Source: Collinsella ureilytica
GTDB taxonomy: Bacteria; Actinomycetota; Coriobacteriia; Coriobacteriales; Coriobacteriaceae
Direction of reading: 5' to 3'
NCBI RefSeq assembly: GCF_019795105.1
Contig: NZ_JAIMFO010000009.1
Location: 1 to 64,000 of the forward strand
DNA: 64,000 nucleotides
A model generated the notes under the pieces. The model was given only the letters and a program-made list of their open reading frames with translations. It had not been told where the DNA came from and did not search any database. Both the position numbers and the translations under genes were made by a program. Each line of letters opens with the position of its first letter. Position 1 is the stretch's first letter. Shown in pieces: positions 1-7,927 of the stretch.

Positions 1-2
1 AA

Positions 3-230
3 GACTCGTCTGCTTTGCAGTCGGGTCTTATTTCGTTTGCGAAGGCGCTCATCTGCGACGCTTTGTGGCCGGGTCTTTTGCGCTTCAGTGTCTTTGGTCT
101 GGCGGCCTTTGCGCTCGCATTGTTTGCGATGGTGCTGGGTAGGGGCGTTGACCTCGTTGTTTTAAGCACTCCTCTTTCTTACTCCACAATCCGAAAGCCC
201 TGTGAAGGTGGTTTGATGCCCTTTGTTTAG
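3..230 (+). CDS. C-terminal fragment of an unidentified membrane protein (open at left edge)
   Basis: The reading frame is open from the first bases of the window to a TAG at 228-230, so this is probably the 3' end of a gene that starts outside. The visible 75 residues contain one clear hydrophobic stretch (about residues 22-45, rich in L, A, F and G) followed by a short polar tail ending PFV. I do not recognise the family. Codon use resembles the genes that follow. No obvious terminator follows it. It could also be a chance open frame in an intergenic region. Confidence 0.35.
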   Translation, partial: DSSALQSGLISFAKALICDALWPGLLRFSVFGLAAFALALFAMVLGRGVDLVVLSTPLSYSTIRKPCEGGLMPFV

Positions 231-281
231 GGAATACTGTCTCATGTGATACTACACCGTTACTACGAAAGGATCGACACT

Positions 282-644
282 ATGGCGACTTTTTATCGGA
301 ACACCAAGACTGGCGCTTTTATTGCTGCCATCAATGAGATTGATGCTCCAGCTGGCTTTGAGGCCGTTTCTCCTAATACGGTTGACGCTGCAAAGGAAAA
401 GCATGTTCCTGCAGTAGATGTTGAGCGCGATGGCAATCTCATCCACGTAAAGGTGGGAGAGGTTGAGCATCCCATGCTTGAAGAGCACTATATTGAGTGG
501 ATTGCTCTTGAGGCAGAGTCTCGTCTTGAGGTTCATTATCTCAAGCCTGGGCAGACTCCGGCTACCTTCTTTGCCGGTGGCCTCAAGAATGGCTCAGTCT
601 ATGCCTTCTGCAACCTGCACGGACTCTGGAAAGCTGATTTCTAA
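282..644 (+). CDS. Superoxide reductase (neelaredoxin/desulfoferrodoxin type)
   Basis: Predicted 120-residue cytoplasmic non-haem iron enzyme that reduces superoxide to hydrogen peroxide without making oxygen. This chemistry is typical of anaerobes. The iron-site motifs are visible in order: K-H-V-P, E-H-P-M followed by E-E-H-Y, and the C-terminal C-N-x-H-G-L-W signature that supplies the Cys and last His ligands. The N-terminal desulforedoxin CxxC centre of class I enzymes is absent and the first 25 residues are degenerate, so this is the one-iron type. The ATG at 282 is preferred over the upstream frame opening because a GAAAGGA ribosome-binding site lies at 267-273. The gene is monocistronic, with a strong hairpin downstream. 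The family is known; the electron donor is not visible here. Confidence 0.9.
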   Translation: MATFYRNTKTGAFIAAINEIDAPAGFEAVSPNTVDAAKEKHVPAVDVERDGNLIHVKVGEVEHPMLEEHYIEWIALEAESRLEVHYLKPGQTPATFFAGGLKNGSVYAFCNLHGLWKADF

Positions 645-676
645 GCCTGAGTTCGCTTGAGGGGAGTTTGTACATC

Positions 677-712
677 AAAAGGGTCGCTTGCCGCAGGTGA
701 GCGACCCTTATG
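677..712 (+). terminator. Hairpin terminator after superoxide reductase gene
   Basis: Perfect 10-bp stem, AAGGGTCGCT at 679-688 pairing with AGCGACCCTT at 700-709, with an 11-nt loop. The T-run after it is short, so termination may be partial. It separates the superoxide reductase gene from the NadE-like gene. Confidence 0.75.
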
Positions 713-787
713 TATCCTGATAGGCTATGCACAGGGTAGAGGTATTCGCGTCGGTGCTTTGTAGTAGTGAGAGAAAGGGATCGCCAT

Positions 788-2752
788 ATGCGGCTTGCGC
801 TTGCTCAGATTAATGCCAGGCTTGGGGATATCCCCTTCATCTTCAGCCGTATTCAGCAGCAGGTAGAAATTGCGCTTCGCAAAGGCGTGAAGGCTCTTGC
901 GATTCCTACCCCGCTTATGACAGGGCTTGCTCCTGGCGGTCTCATTCAATCGCCGAACTATATGCATGACCTGCTCACAGCCCTCACCGTGCTTGCAGAA
1001 GACCTTGAAGAGACCGAGCTTGCTTGTTTTATACCGGCGATTATCCCTGTGTCAGGAAATGCTCTGCTCGAAATCTTTCTCGTTCGTGATGGACATGTTG
1101 TTCCTTTGCGACTGCTGGTTCTTATGGGGCATCGAGGCCCTGGCTTGCCGCAGCTGACACCTCCTGTGGTTGATATCGATGGTGTTCGTGTAGCGCTCAC
1201 CTTAGACCCCCATCAGGATTTGGCCTCGCTGCCATCGGGAACTGATCTTGCACTTTATTTTGATACGACACCATTTACCGTTGCGGAATCTAAAGCTCGC
1301 GGTATTGCGGGAATCAAAGAGAGCGGTCTTGCTACCCTGGCTCAAGACCAAGGCCTATGGCTGGCCTGCATGATGGGTGTTGGCGGCTTTGACGAGCATA
1401 TCTTTTGCGGCGGATCCTTTGTCTTAGATGATGGTGGCAAGGTTATTGCCGCTTCACCCTGCTTTGAGGAAGATCTGCTCATCTGCGATATAAGTCGCGA
1501 CGCTACCATTCCGGCTTTGTCTTCAGATCTAATCCCTGTATATGATCGTCATGAGTGGATCTGGAATGCCTTGCGTCTGCAGATGCAAGATGCGCTCAAT
1601 GCGGAGGGAATGTCGCGCGTTGCTCTGCATATTACGGGAGATCTTCCCAGTGCGTTATTAGCGGTGCTCGCAACCGATGCCTTTGGCCCTCGGGGTGTGA
1701 TCGGGGTGCTCATTGAGTCTGACGATACGCTCACACCTTGGGAGCGAGCGCGTGAGGATGCTCGCGTTGCCCAGGTGAGATCCATTGCCTCAATGCTGCA
1801 TATTACGCTGGTGGAGCGCAGTATTTCAGGTCCTGGATCCGCAGATTCTGATGAAGTGCGCCCGCCAACTGCACTGCGCCGTCTGAAATCAGGCATTGAA
1901 GGCCTTTGTCTCATGGATGTTGCCTGTTCATATCGAGCACTGCCACTCTCGAGTCTGACCAAGACCGATTACGCGCTTGCCTCCGGGCCGATGGTGACGG
2001 CAGAAGTGGCTCCGCTCGCTCCGTTTGGTGATGTATTCCTCACAGAACTTGAGTTTCTTGCGCGGATGAGAAATCGAGCTTCAGCGGTGCTTCCCTCAGA
2101 GCTTGTGTCGCTCGAGGAGGTGCGTCGGGTAATGAAGCGCATGCTTGCTCGCTCGATTGAGGGCACATACGAAGATGAAGAGAATCGCGATCGTATCAAC
2201 CGTCTGCTTATGCCCTTAGAGCCTTCCCAGATCGACGGGATCATACGAGAGCATGTGGAACATAATTGCACACTGGAAGATATTACCTATGCTGAGTATG
2301 GCGCGATAGCCATGTTGTTGGTGCTTGTAAGATATGGGGAAGGCCCTCGCCGTCAGCTGCCTATGGTTCCTGTGGTTTCGGCTCGCTCGTTTGCTGAGCG
2401 CGCGTGGCCGGTACAGCTTGGCTGGTCTGATCTGGGGCGGATGGGCGCTGAATTGATGAAGATTGATGAGGTAGCCAATCGTGAGGCGGCTCGCGTGGGA
2501 GAGATTTTTGAGGGTCGAGCAGAGGAAATGCGTCGCGAGGTATTTTCTCTTATTGGTGGCTTTTTAGGCTTGAGGCCAGATCAAATTGCCGAGCTTGAAT
2601 CAGACATGGCGCAAGAGCTCATGAAGCACGATCTTGAGGGACTTGAAAACCATCTGAAAAATCTTGGGAACATCGGCGGACAGATTCGTCCTGATGTACC
2701 GGGAGGATCGAGTGAAATCATGGGCGGATCTGCATTCTTTTCCCTTAATTAG
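788..2752 (+). CDS. NAD synthetase-like protein with degenerate active sites
   Basis: 654 residues with the architecture of glutamine-dependent NAD+ synthetase (NadE): an N-terminal nitrilase-fold half (about 1-260) and a C-terminal synthetase half (about 280-540). The homology is clear from R-L-A-L-A-Q-I-N near the start and L-P-L-S-S-L-T-K-T-D-Y-A in the second half. The catalytic motifs are gone. The usual P-E-L-x-L-T-G is P-T-P-L-M-T-G (Thr41 replaces the catalytic Glu), the I-C-E-D nucleophile segment reads T-L-D-P-H, and the synthetase SGGxDS loop reads T-G-D-L-P-S. About 100 residues extend past the usual end. The ATG at 788 follows GAGAAAGGGA; an upstream in-frame codon at 767 has no ribosome-binding site. 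The intact frame suggests a retained non-catalytic or re-purposed role, which is unknown. Confidence 0.75.
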   Translation: MRLALAQINARLGDIPFIFSRIQQQVEIALRKGVKALAIPTPLMTGLAPGGLIQSPNYMHDLLTALTVLAEDLEETELACFIPAIIPVSGNALLEIFLVRDGHVVPLRLLVLMGHRGPGLPQLTPPVVDIDGVRVALTLDPHQDLASLPSGTDLALYFDTTPFTVAESKARGIAGIKESGLATLAQDQGLWLACMMGVGGFDEHIFCGGSFVLDDGGKVIAASPCFEEDLLICDISRDATIPALSSDLIPVYDRHEWIWNALRLQMQDALNAEGMSRVALHITGDLPSALLAVLATDAFGPRGVIGVLIESDDTLTPWERAREDARVAQVRSIASMLHITLVERSISGPGSADSDEVRPPTALRRLKSGIEGLCLMDVACSYRALPLSSLTKTDYALASGPMVTAEVAPLAPFGDVFLTELEFLARMRNRASAVLPSELVSLEEVRRVMKRMLARSIEGTYEDEENRDRINRLLMPLEPSQIDGIIREHVEHNCTLEDITYAEYGAIAMLLVLVRYGEGPRRQLPMVPVVSARSFAERAWPVQLGWSDLGRMGAELMKIDEVANREAARVGEIFEGRAEEMRREVFSLIGGFLGLRPDQIAELESDMAQELMKHDLEGLENHLKNLGNIGGQIRPDVPGGSSEIMGGSAFFSLN

Positions 2753-2791
2753 AAGCAGGTATGACCTGAGCGAGGAAAGCCACCTCTGTGC

Positions 2792-2797
2792 TACAAT
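2792..2797 (+). promoter_or_regulatory. Candidate -10 box for ruvCAB
   Basis: TACAAT preceded by TGTGC lies 15 bases before the likely ruvC ATG. No convincing -35 hexamer is visible. If used, the 5' leader would be about 9 nt and too short for an upstream ribosome-binding site. Confidence 0.35.
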
Positions 2798-2812
2798 AGA
2801 ACAGATGTTCGA

Positions 2813-3355
2813 ATGGGTGAGAGGAGGCTCGTGGTTATCCTAGGCATCGATCCTGGCTTGGCTCATACCGGCTGGGGAATTATTGAGGAACGTCAGGGGA
2901 GCGTGCGCTGTCGAGCCTATGGCTGTATAGAAACCTCGGCGGGCGCTCCACTCGCAGTGCGTCTTCGGCATATTGCAGATGAAATTGGCCAGGTTGTTGA
3001 AGGCTATCATCCTGATGAGGCAGCAATTGAGGGAATCTATTTTGGCGTCAATGTGCGCTCTGCAATCCCTACTGCCCATGCTCGTGGTGCCGCTTTGGTA
3101 TCTTGCTCGCTTTGCGGAGTTGAAGTGGGGGAGTATACACCGATGCAAATCAAGCAGGCAGTTGTCGGTACCGGGGCCGCTGATAAGCACCAGGTCATCT
3201 TCATGGTAAAAAACCTACTCCATCTTGATCATGAGCCGAGGCCAGATCATGCGGCAGATGCTCTTGCCTGCGCCATTTGTCACGCTCATGTGCGGTGGGC
3301 TCGAGCTGCTGTTGGTACTATGTCTCATGCAGCCAACGGAGGCGCTATCCGATGA
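2813..3355 (+). CDS. ruvC: Crossover junction endodeoxyribonuclease RuvC
   Basis: 180-residue Holliday-junction resolvase that cuts four-way junctions bound by RuvAB during recombinational repair. The family signature is complete: G-I-D-P-G near the N-terminus, A-I-E-G-I-Y-F-G with the second acidic ligand followed by N-V-R-S-A, A-V-V-G-T-G-A-A-D-K, and the C-terminal P-D-H-A-A-D-A-L-A with the last catalytic Asp residues. The start is uncertain. ATG 2813 lacks a ribosome-binding site, while GTG 2831 sits only 3 nt after GAGGAGG and would give the usual RuvC N-terminus. It is first of three ruv genes in the same direction, 61 bp before ruvA. Confidence 0.95.
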   Translation: MGERRLVVILGIDPGLAHTGWGIIEERQGSVRCRAYGCIETSAGAPLAVRLRHIADEIGQVVEGYHPDEAAIEGIYFGVNVRSAIPTAHARGAALVSCSLCGVEVGEYTPMQIKQAVVGTGAADKHQVIFMVKNLLHLDHEPRPDHAADALACAICHAHVRWARAAVGTMSHAANGGAIR

Positions 3356-3416
3356 CTGTTCTTCATGTTGTCCTGCTGGGTCTTAGGGTCTTTGCACGAA
3401 GCGGGTGTGATGTGTT

Positions 3417-4037
3417 GTGATATCCCTTCTTTCTGGCACGCTTGTTGAGGCTCTGCCTACGAGCTGTGTCATCGATGTTGCTGGCGTAGGCTATGAGCTT
3501 GGTATCTCAACCTTTACGGCAGCGTCTTTGCCTGCTGTAAGAGAGGGGTGCAGGCTGTATTGCCGCTTAGTGGTGCGTGAAGACGCCTTGCAGCTCTATG
3601 GATTTCACAGCACGCATGAGCGGTCTCAGTTTGACCGGCTCATTACGGTTTCTGGAGTAGGCCCACGCCTTGCTTTGGCGGTGCTTTCAACATTGAGCAC
3701 CTCTCAGCTCTATGCTGCCATTCTTGCTGAGGATGCAAAGAGTCTTACCCGGGTTCCCGGCATTGGCAAAAAAACCGCTCAACGCTTAATTTTGGAGCTT
3801 AAGAGTGTGCTTGCAAAAGACGGTCCGCCCGCAGGGGATATGGTAGAGGCAGATCTTGTTCGGGCTTTTGATGTGCCGCGAGGCTCGTCAGGTATTGAGG
3901 AGGCCGAGGCTGCCTTGCTTTCTATGGGATTCACCCCCAAGGAGGCTGAGTTGGCTTTGAAGGACTCAAAGGCTTCGTCTGATCGGGTAGAAGATGTGCT
4001 TGCGAGTGCGCTCAGGCGATTGGGGTCTCAATCATGA
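3417..4037 (+). CDS. ruvA: Holliday junction DNA-binding protein RuvA
   Basis: 206 residues, the usual length. RuvA tetramers bind and flatten Holliday junctions and load the RuvB motor. Visible parts are the OB-fold N-terminus ([14 protein letters not shown]), the tandem helix-hairpin-helix region with V-S-G-V-G-P and [12 protein letters not shown], and a C-terminal UBA-like domain ([12 protein letters not shown]) that contacts RuvB. The GTG start has no strong ribosome-binding site. The stop overlaps the ruvB ATG, which implies translational coupling. Confidence 0.96.
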   Translation: MISLLSGTLVEALPTSCVIDVAGVGYELGISTFTAASLPAVREGCRLYCRLVVREDALQLYGFHSTHERSQFDRLITVSGVGPRLALAVLSTLSTSQLYAAILAEDAKSLTRVPGIGKKTAQRLILELKSVLAKDGPPAGDMVEADLVRAFDVPRGSSGIEEAEAALLSMGFTPKEAELALKDSKASSDRVEDVLASALRRLGSQS

Positions 4038-5101
4038 TTTGGGAAGCCGATTCGAGTGAGGATCTTTGGGCAGATGGGAATACAGCAGCTGGTGAGCGTA
4101 CTGAGCGCTTGGCTACTGCAAGCCTCACCTCTGATGACTTGGATGTCGAGCGCAGCTTACGCCCGCAGCGCCTTGATGAGTACTGTGGTCAGGATCATAT
4201 CAAGGAGAGTTTGCACATCCTAATTGAGGCTGCAAGCACGCGAGGAGAGTCTCTTGACCATGTAATCTTTTCAGGGCCTCCAGGCCTTGGTAAGACGACG
4301 CTTGCTACGGTGGTGGCACACGAGCTCGGTGCCCAGATTAAGACAACCTCAGGACCGGCAATTGAGCGTACGGGAGACCTTGCGGCTATTCTGACCAATC
4401 TTCAGCCTGGCGATGTCCTTTTTATCGATGAGATTCATCGCCTCAATCGCGCTGTTGAAGAAGTGCTCTATCCAGCCATGGAAGATTTTGCCTTAGATAT
4501 TGTGATTGGCAAAGGTCCGGCCGCGCGCTCAATTCGCTTAGACATCCCACGATTTACGCTGGTAGGAGCCACCACGCGATCCGGTATGTTAACCGGCCCC
4601 TTACGTGATCGTTTTGGTATTTCGTTTCGCCTAGACTATTACGCGGTGTCTGATTTGGCAGAGATTGTTATGCGATCCGCGTCTATTCTGGATGTAGCAA
4701 TTGATACTGCTTCAGCCTTTGAGATTGCATCGCGCTCGCGTGGTACTCCGCGTCTTGCAAATCGCTTGCTCAAGCGGGTACGCGATTATGCTCAAGTACG
4801 TGGTGAAGGTCATATTACTGTCGAGGTTGCGCGTGAAGCACTCTCATTTTTCAGTATTGATGAGCTGGGGCTTGACTGGATGGACGTGCGGATTCTGACT
4901 ACGCTTTGCCGCACCTTTCAAGGACGAGCGGTGGGGCTTACAACGCTCGCTTCAGCTGTGGGAGAAGACCCTGCTACTTTGGAAGATGTGTATGAGCCCT
5001 ATTTGTTGCAACAGGGGCTGATCGTGCGCACGCCGCAGGGTCGCCTTGCTACACCGGTCGCTTTTGAGCATCTGGGTATCGAGGGAGCTTCATCGCGCTA
5101 A
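4034..5101 (+). CDS. ruvB: Holliday junction ATP-dependent helicase RuvB
   Basis: 355-residue AAA+ motor that drives branch migration with RuvA. Walker [10 protein letters not shown] is at about 81-89, Walker B V-L-F-I-D-E-I-H about 45 residues later, then the sensor/RuvB signature G-A-T-T-R-S-G-M-L and a C-terminal winged helix ([17 protein letters not shown]). An acidic N-terminal extension of about 35 residues precedes the conserved start of the family. The ATG overlaps the ruvA stop by 4 bases. The cold-shock gene converges on it. Confidence 0.97.
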   Translation: MIWEADSSEDLWADGNTAAGERTERLATASLTSDDLDVERSLRPQRLDEYCGQDHIKESLHILIEAASTRGESLDHVIFSGPPGLGKTTLATVVAHELGAQIKTTSGPAIERTGDLAAILTNLQPGDVLFIDEIHRLNRAVEEVLYPAMEDFALDIVIGKGPAARSIRLDIPRFTLVGATTRSGMLTGPLRDRFGISFRLDYYAVSDLAEIVMRSASILDVAIDTASAFEIASRSRGTPRLANRLLKRVRDYAQVRGEGHITVEVAREALSFFSIDELGLDWMDVRILTTLCRTFQGRAVGLTTLASAVGEDPATLEDVYEPYLLQQGLIVRTPQGRLATPVAFEHLGIEGASSR

Positions 5102-5185
5102 TGCATGGCACTGCGTGCATGAGCTGTGCTGCACGCTTTTGGGGCGACGAGCCTGCTTTTGGCCGCGTATACTTCATGATCACCA

Positions 5186-5214
5186 AAAAGGGGATCCTCG
5201 CGGATCCCCTTTCA
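5186..5214 (-). terminator. Rho-independent terminator of the cold-shock gene
   Basis: Perfect 10-bp stem AAGGGGATCC (5188-5197) / GGATCCCCTT (5202-5211) with a 4-nt loop. Read on the minus strand it is followed by a run of T, so it ends the cold-shock transcript and may also stop ruvB read-through. Confidence 0.85.
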
Positions 5215-5243
5215 GGCAAGGTAGTGATTATCTTCGCTACCCT

Positions 5244-5471
5244 TTAGCCGATCTTGACGACGTTGATTGCCTGGGTCTCACCGGGCTTCTTGCCAGGGCC
5301 GACCTCAAACTCTACGCGGTCACCCTCCTCGAGAGACTTGAAGCCGTCCATCTGAATCGCGCTGAAGTGCACGAAGACGTCTCCGTTGGAGCCCTCGATG
5401 GGCTCGTCCGGGGTGATGAAGCCGAAGCCCTTCTCACGGAAGAACGACTTTTTGAGAGTACCGGTTGCCAT
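5244..5471 (-). CDS. Cold-shock domain protein (CspA family)
   Basis: 75-residue single OB-fold RNA/DNA chaperone. RNP1 K-G-F-G-F-I-T and RNP2 V-F-V-H-F-S-A-I are both present, together with [17 protein letters not shown] and the C-terminal Q-A-I-N-V-V. The start at 5471 follows AAAGAAAGGG; a longer in-frame start would add eight non-conserved residues. The gene is monocistronic and convergent to ruvB, with its own terminator. The 5' region is long, as is common for cold-regulated csp genes, but I see no specific thermosensor fold. Confidence 0.95.
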   Translation of the reverse strand: MATGTLKKSFFREKGFGFITPDEPIEGSNGDVFVHFSAIQMDGFKSLEEGDRVEFEVGPGKKPGETQAINVVKIG

Positions 5472-5495
5472 GCTAACCCTTTCTTTCTGCCGCAC

Positions 5496-5826
5496 ATGAG
5501 TGCGACGATTTCCTGACGCCGGGAATCCGATGCGTCGTTACGCTATGTTACCCTCTCGCGCCGCAGTGACACGCGAGAAAACTACATTCCGATAAAGCCC
5601 TTACGTTCGCCTGTTAAAATTGATCAGTTGTATTGAGCTGGAGTGAAACACCTGTTTGCATATCAATCGCGCCTGTAGGCTTGCGTTACCCGCGCTCGAG
5701 CTGCGTGTATTCGGCTGTATAGGTACGTTTGGCATGCAAAGACGCTACACTGAGAGTGAATGTACTCACCTTCGTTTGTCGTTTTGCTGATGAGCGCGCG
5801 GTGAACGTTTTATTCAAGGAGGTTAT
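5496..5826. other. Intergenic region between divergent csp and dipeptidase genes
   Basis: About 330 bp with no credible ORF. It must carry the minus-strand csp promoter and the plus-strand dipeptidase promoter. TACACT at 5746-5751 is a possible -10, but no matching -35 was recognised. GGAGG at 5819-5823 is the dipeptidase ribosome-binding site. Confidence 0.4.
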
Positions 5827-7338
5827 ATGGCCTGCACGACGATTCTGATTGGAAAAGATGCAAGTTATGATGGATCAACTATCATCGCAAGAAATGAAGA
5901 TTCACCAAATGGTCAGTTTGAGCCGCAGCGTATGGCTGTCATTCACCCAAAGGATCAGCCTCAGACGTATACGAGCATAGGCTCACACTTTTCCTTCAGC
6001 CTGCCTGCAGATCCCGTGCGCTATACCTCAGTGCCCGATGCGGTAGATGGCCATGGCATCTGGGCGGCTGCCGGTATTAATGAGCATGGTGTGGCTATGA
6101 CTGCAACAGAGACCATTACCACTAATGCCCGCGTGTTAGGTGCAGATCCGTATGTGGAATATGCTCCAGCTCAGGGCGTAAAGGGTGAAGAGGGCTATGT
6201 TCCGGCTCACCGGGGTGGCTTGGGCGAAGAAGACTTCGTTACGATCGTCTTGCCTTATATTGCCAGCGCTCGTGAGGGTGTTGAGCGCTTAGGCGCGCTG
6301 TTGCAAGAGTATGGTACCTATGAGGCAAACGGAATTGCCTTTTCTGATCGCGATGAAATTTGGTGGCTCGAAACCGTGGGTGGGCATCACTGGATTGCTC
6401 GCCGGGTTCCCGATGATACGTATGTAACGATGCCCAACCAGCTCGGCATTGATTTCTTTGACCTTGCGGATGCGGAAGGTGAGCGAAAAGATTTCATGGC
6501 AAGTGCCGATCTGCGTGCATGGATGCAAGCCAACCATCTTGATCTCAGTCTTGGAGGGGATGGTTCTCAGTTTAATCCGCGTGAGGCCTTTGGCTCTCAT
6601 ACACACTCAGATCATGTATACAATACGCCGCGTGCTTGGTACATGCAGCGCTGCCTTAATCCTTCAGACGATTGGGATAGCCCAGAGGCACCCTTGAGCC
6701 CTGAGTCTGATGATATTCCGTGGTGCCGAGTTCCTGAGCGCAAGCTCACCATTGAAGATGTCAAAGATGTACTCTCTTCGCATTTTGAGGGTACGCCCTA
6801 TGACTGCTATGGCTGGAAGGGGAGTAGCAAGAGCCGGGCAGCGTACCGCCCCATTGGTATCAATCGCACGAATCAGCTGGCAGTATTACAGCTTAGACCC
6901 AACGTTCCGACTGGCCAAGAGGCTATTCAGTGGATGGCCTTTGGGTCGAATCCCTTTAATGCCATTGTTCCTCTGTTTGCCCATGTAGACTCGCTCCCAG
7001 AGTACTTCTGCAATACCACCTCACGGGTAACGAGTGAGAACTTCTATTGGGCAAACAGACTCATCGGCGCGTTGGCGGATGCGCGCTACCACGATAATGC
7101 AATGACGATTGAGGCATACCAGCAGGCTATGACAGCTCTTGGTCATAAGACCTTGCGCGAGGTAGCAGCATCTGCCCATGAGGATCTTGACCAGGTAGAT
7201 CGCGAGGTTCTTGAGCGGGCGAATGCCACCATAGCTTCTGAGTTGAAGCGTGCGACTGAAGACCTCCTTGCTCAGGTGCTCTATACCACGAGCTGTGCGA
7301 TGTCGAATGGCTTTGCCATGAGCGATAACGAGCGGTAG
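5827..7338 (+). CDS. C69-family dipeptidase (PepD type)
   Basis: 503-residue Ntn-hydrolase peptidase that cleaves dipeptides. The nucleophile is Cys3 in M-A-C-T-T, so the enzyme needs only Met-Ala removal and not a long propeptide. Family signatures follow: G-S-T-I-I-A-R-N-E-D, a-G-I-N-E-H-G-V-A-M-T-A-T-E, a Y-A/P-A-Q segment, and W-W-L-E-T-V-G-G-H-H-W-I-A-R-R-V-P-D-D. A strong GGAGG lies 4 nt before the ATG. No signal peptide is visible, so it is cytoplasmic. It appears monocistronic, fitting a peptide- and amino-acid-using lifestyle. Confidence 0.93.
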   Translation: MACTTILIGKDASYDGSTIIARNEDSPNGQFEPQRMAVIHPKDQPQTYTSIGSHFSFSLPADPVRYTSVPDAVDGHGIWAAAGINEHGVAMTATETITTNARVLGADPYVEYAPAQGVKGEEGYVPAHRGGLGEEDFVTIVLPYIASAREGVERLGALLQEYGTYEANGIAFSDRDEIWWLETVGGHHWIARRVPDDTYVTMPNQLGIDFFDLADAEGERKDFMASADLRAWMQANHLDLSLGGDGSQFNPREAFGSHTHSDHVYNTPRAWYMQRCLNPSDDWDSPEAPLSPESDDIPWCRVPERKLTIEDVKDVLSSHFEGTPYDCYGWKGSSKSRAAYRPIGINRTNQLAVLQLRPNVPTGQEAIQWMAFGSNPFNAIVPLFAHVDSLPEYFCNTTSRVTSENFYWANRLIGALADARYHDNAMTIEAYQQAMTALGHKTLREVAASAHEDLDQVDREVLERANATIASELKRATEDLLAQVLYTTSCAMSNGFAMSDNER

Positions 7339-7462
7339 TGAGCTCAGGTGGCGTTCGTTTTGTTGAGGCTTAAGAGGCAGGTATTTTTAGGTAAGACAAG
7401 CTCATCTCCGGGTACATCAGGATATATCGATGCAGCTGTTGGCTGGGTGTGAAGGGAGTAGT

Positions 7463-7921
7463 ATGGCTACCAAATTTGAAGAGATTATTAATGGGATGGT
7501 TAATGTGGGCTTTGGTGCTGCGGCGGTAGCTGCAGAGAAGAGCAAAGCGGTCATCTCAGATCTTGAGGCAAAAGGTGAGCAGGCGCGCCGGGATATTCCC
7601 GAATCAGATTTTGTTCGCTCGGTGGCAGATACCTTCACGCAGGCAGGCGGTACGGTGAGCGAGGTAACCGAGCGTCTCGCAACGAAAGGCGAGGGCTTTG
7701 CCGAGAAGGTTTTGGATGAGCTGGTCTTGATGCGCGCTCGCTCGATTCCTGCCGAGGAGCGCCCTCAGCTTATAGCGCACCTTACTGAACTCATTGAGCA
7801 TGCTGATGAGAAGCCAGCCCCTGCTCAAGAAGAGGTTGAGGTGGAGCACGAGGTACACGAGGAGCCTCAAGCACAAGACGAGCCAGCAGCACCTTGCCAT
7901 GAGGAAAACTCAGACAAGTAG
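7463..7921 (+). CDS. Phasin-like helical protein of unknown function
   Basis: 152 residues. Residues 1-105 are predicted largely helical and amphipathic (F-E-E-I-I-N-G-M-V-N-V-G-F-G-A-A-A-V-A-A-E-K), resembling small phasin-like or apolipoprotein-like proteins. Residues 110-152 are an acidic Glu/Pro/Ala-rich tail. The ATG at 7463 follows GAAGGGAG, and the upstream frame extension lacks a ribosome-binding site. It lies 6 bp before the UbiB-family gene and is probably co-transcribed with it. Small phasin-like proteins are often found beside UbiB/AarF kinases, but the role is unproven. Confidence 0.75.
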   Translation: MATKFEEIINGMVNVGFGAAAVAAEKSKAVISDLEAKGEQARRDIPESDFVRSVADTFTQAGGTVSEVTERLATKGEGFAEKVLDELVLMRARSIPAEERPQLIAHLTELIEHADEKPAPAQEEVEVEHEVHEEPQAQDEPAAPCHEENSDK

Positions 7922-7927
7922 ATCCTT

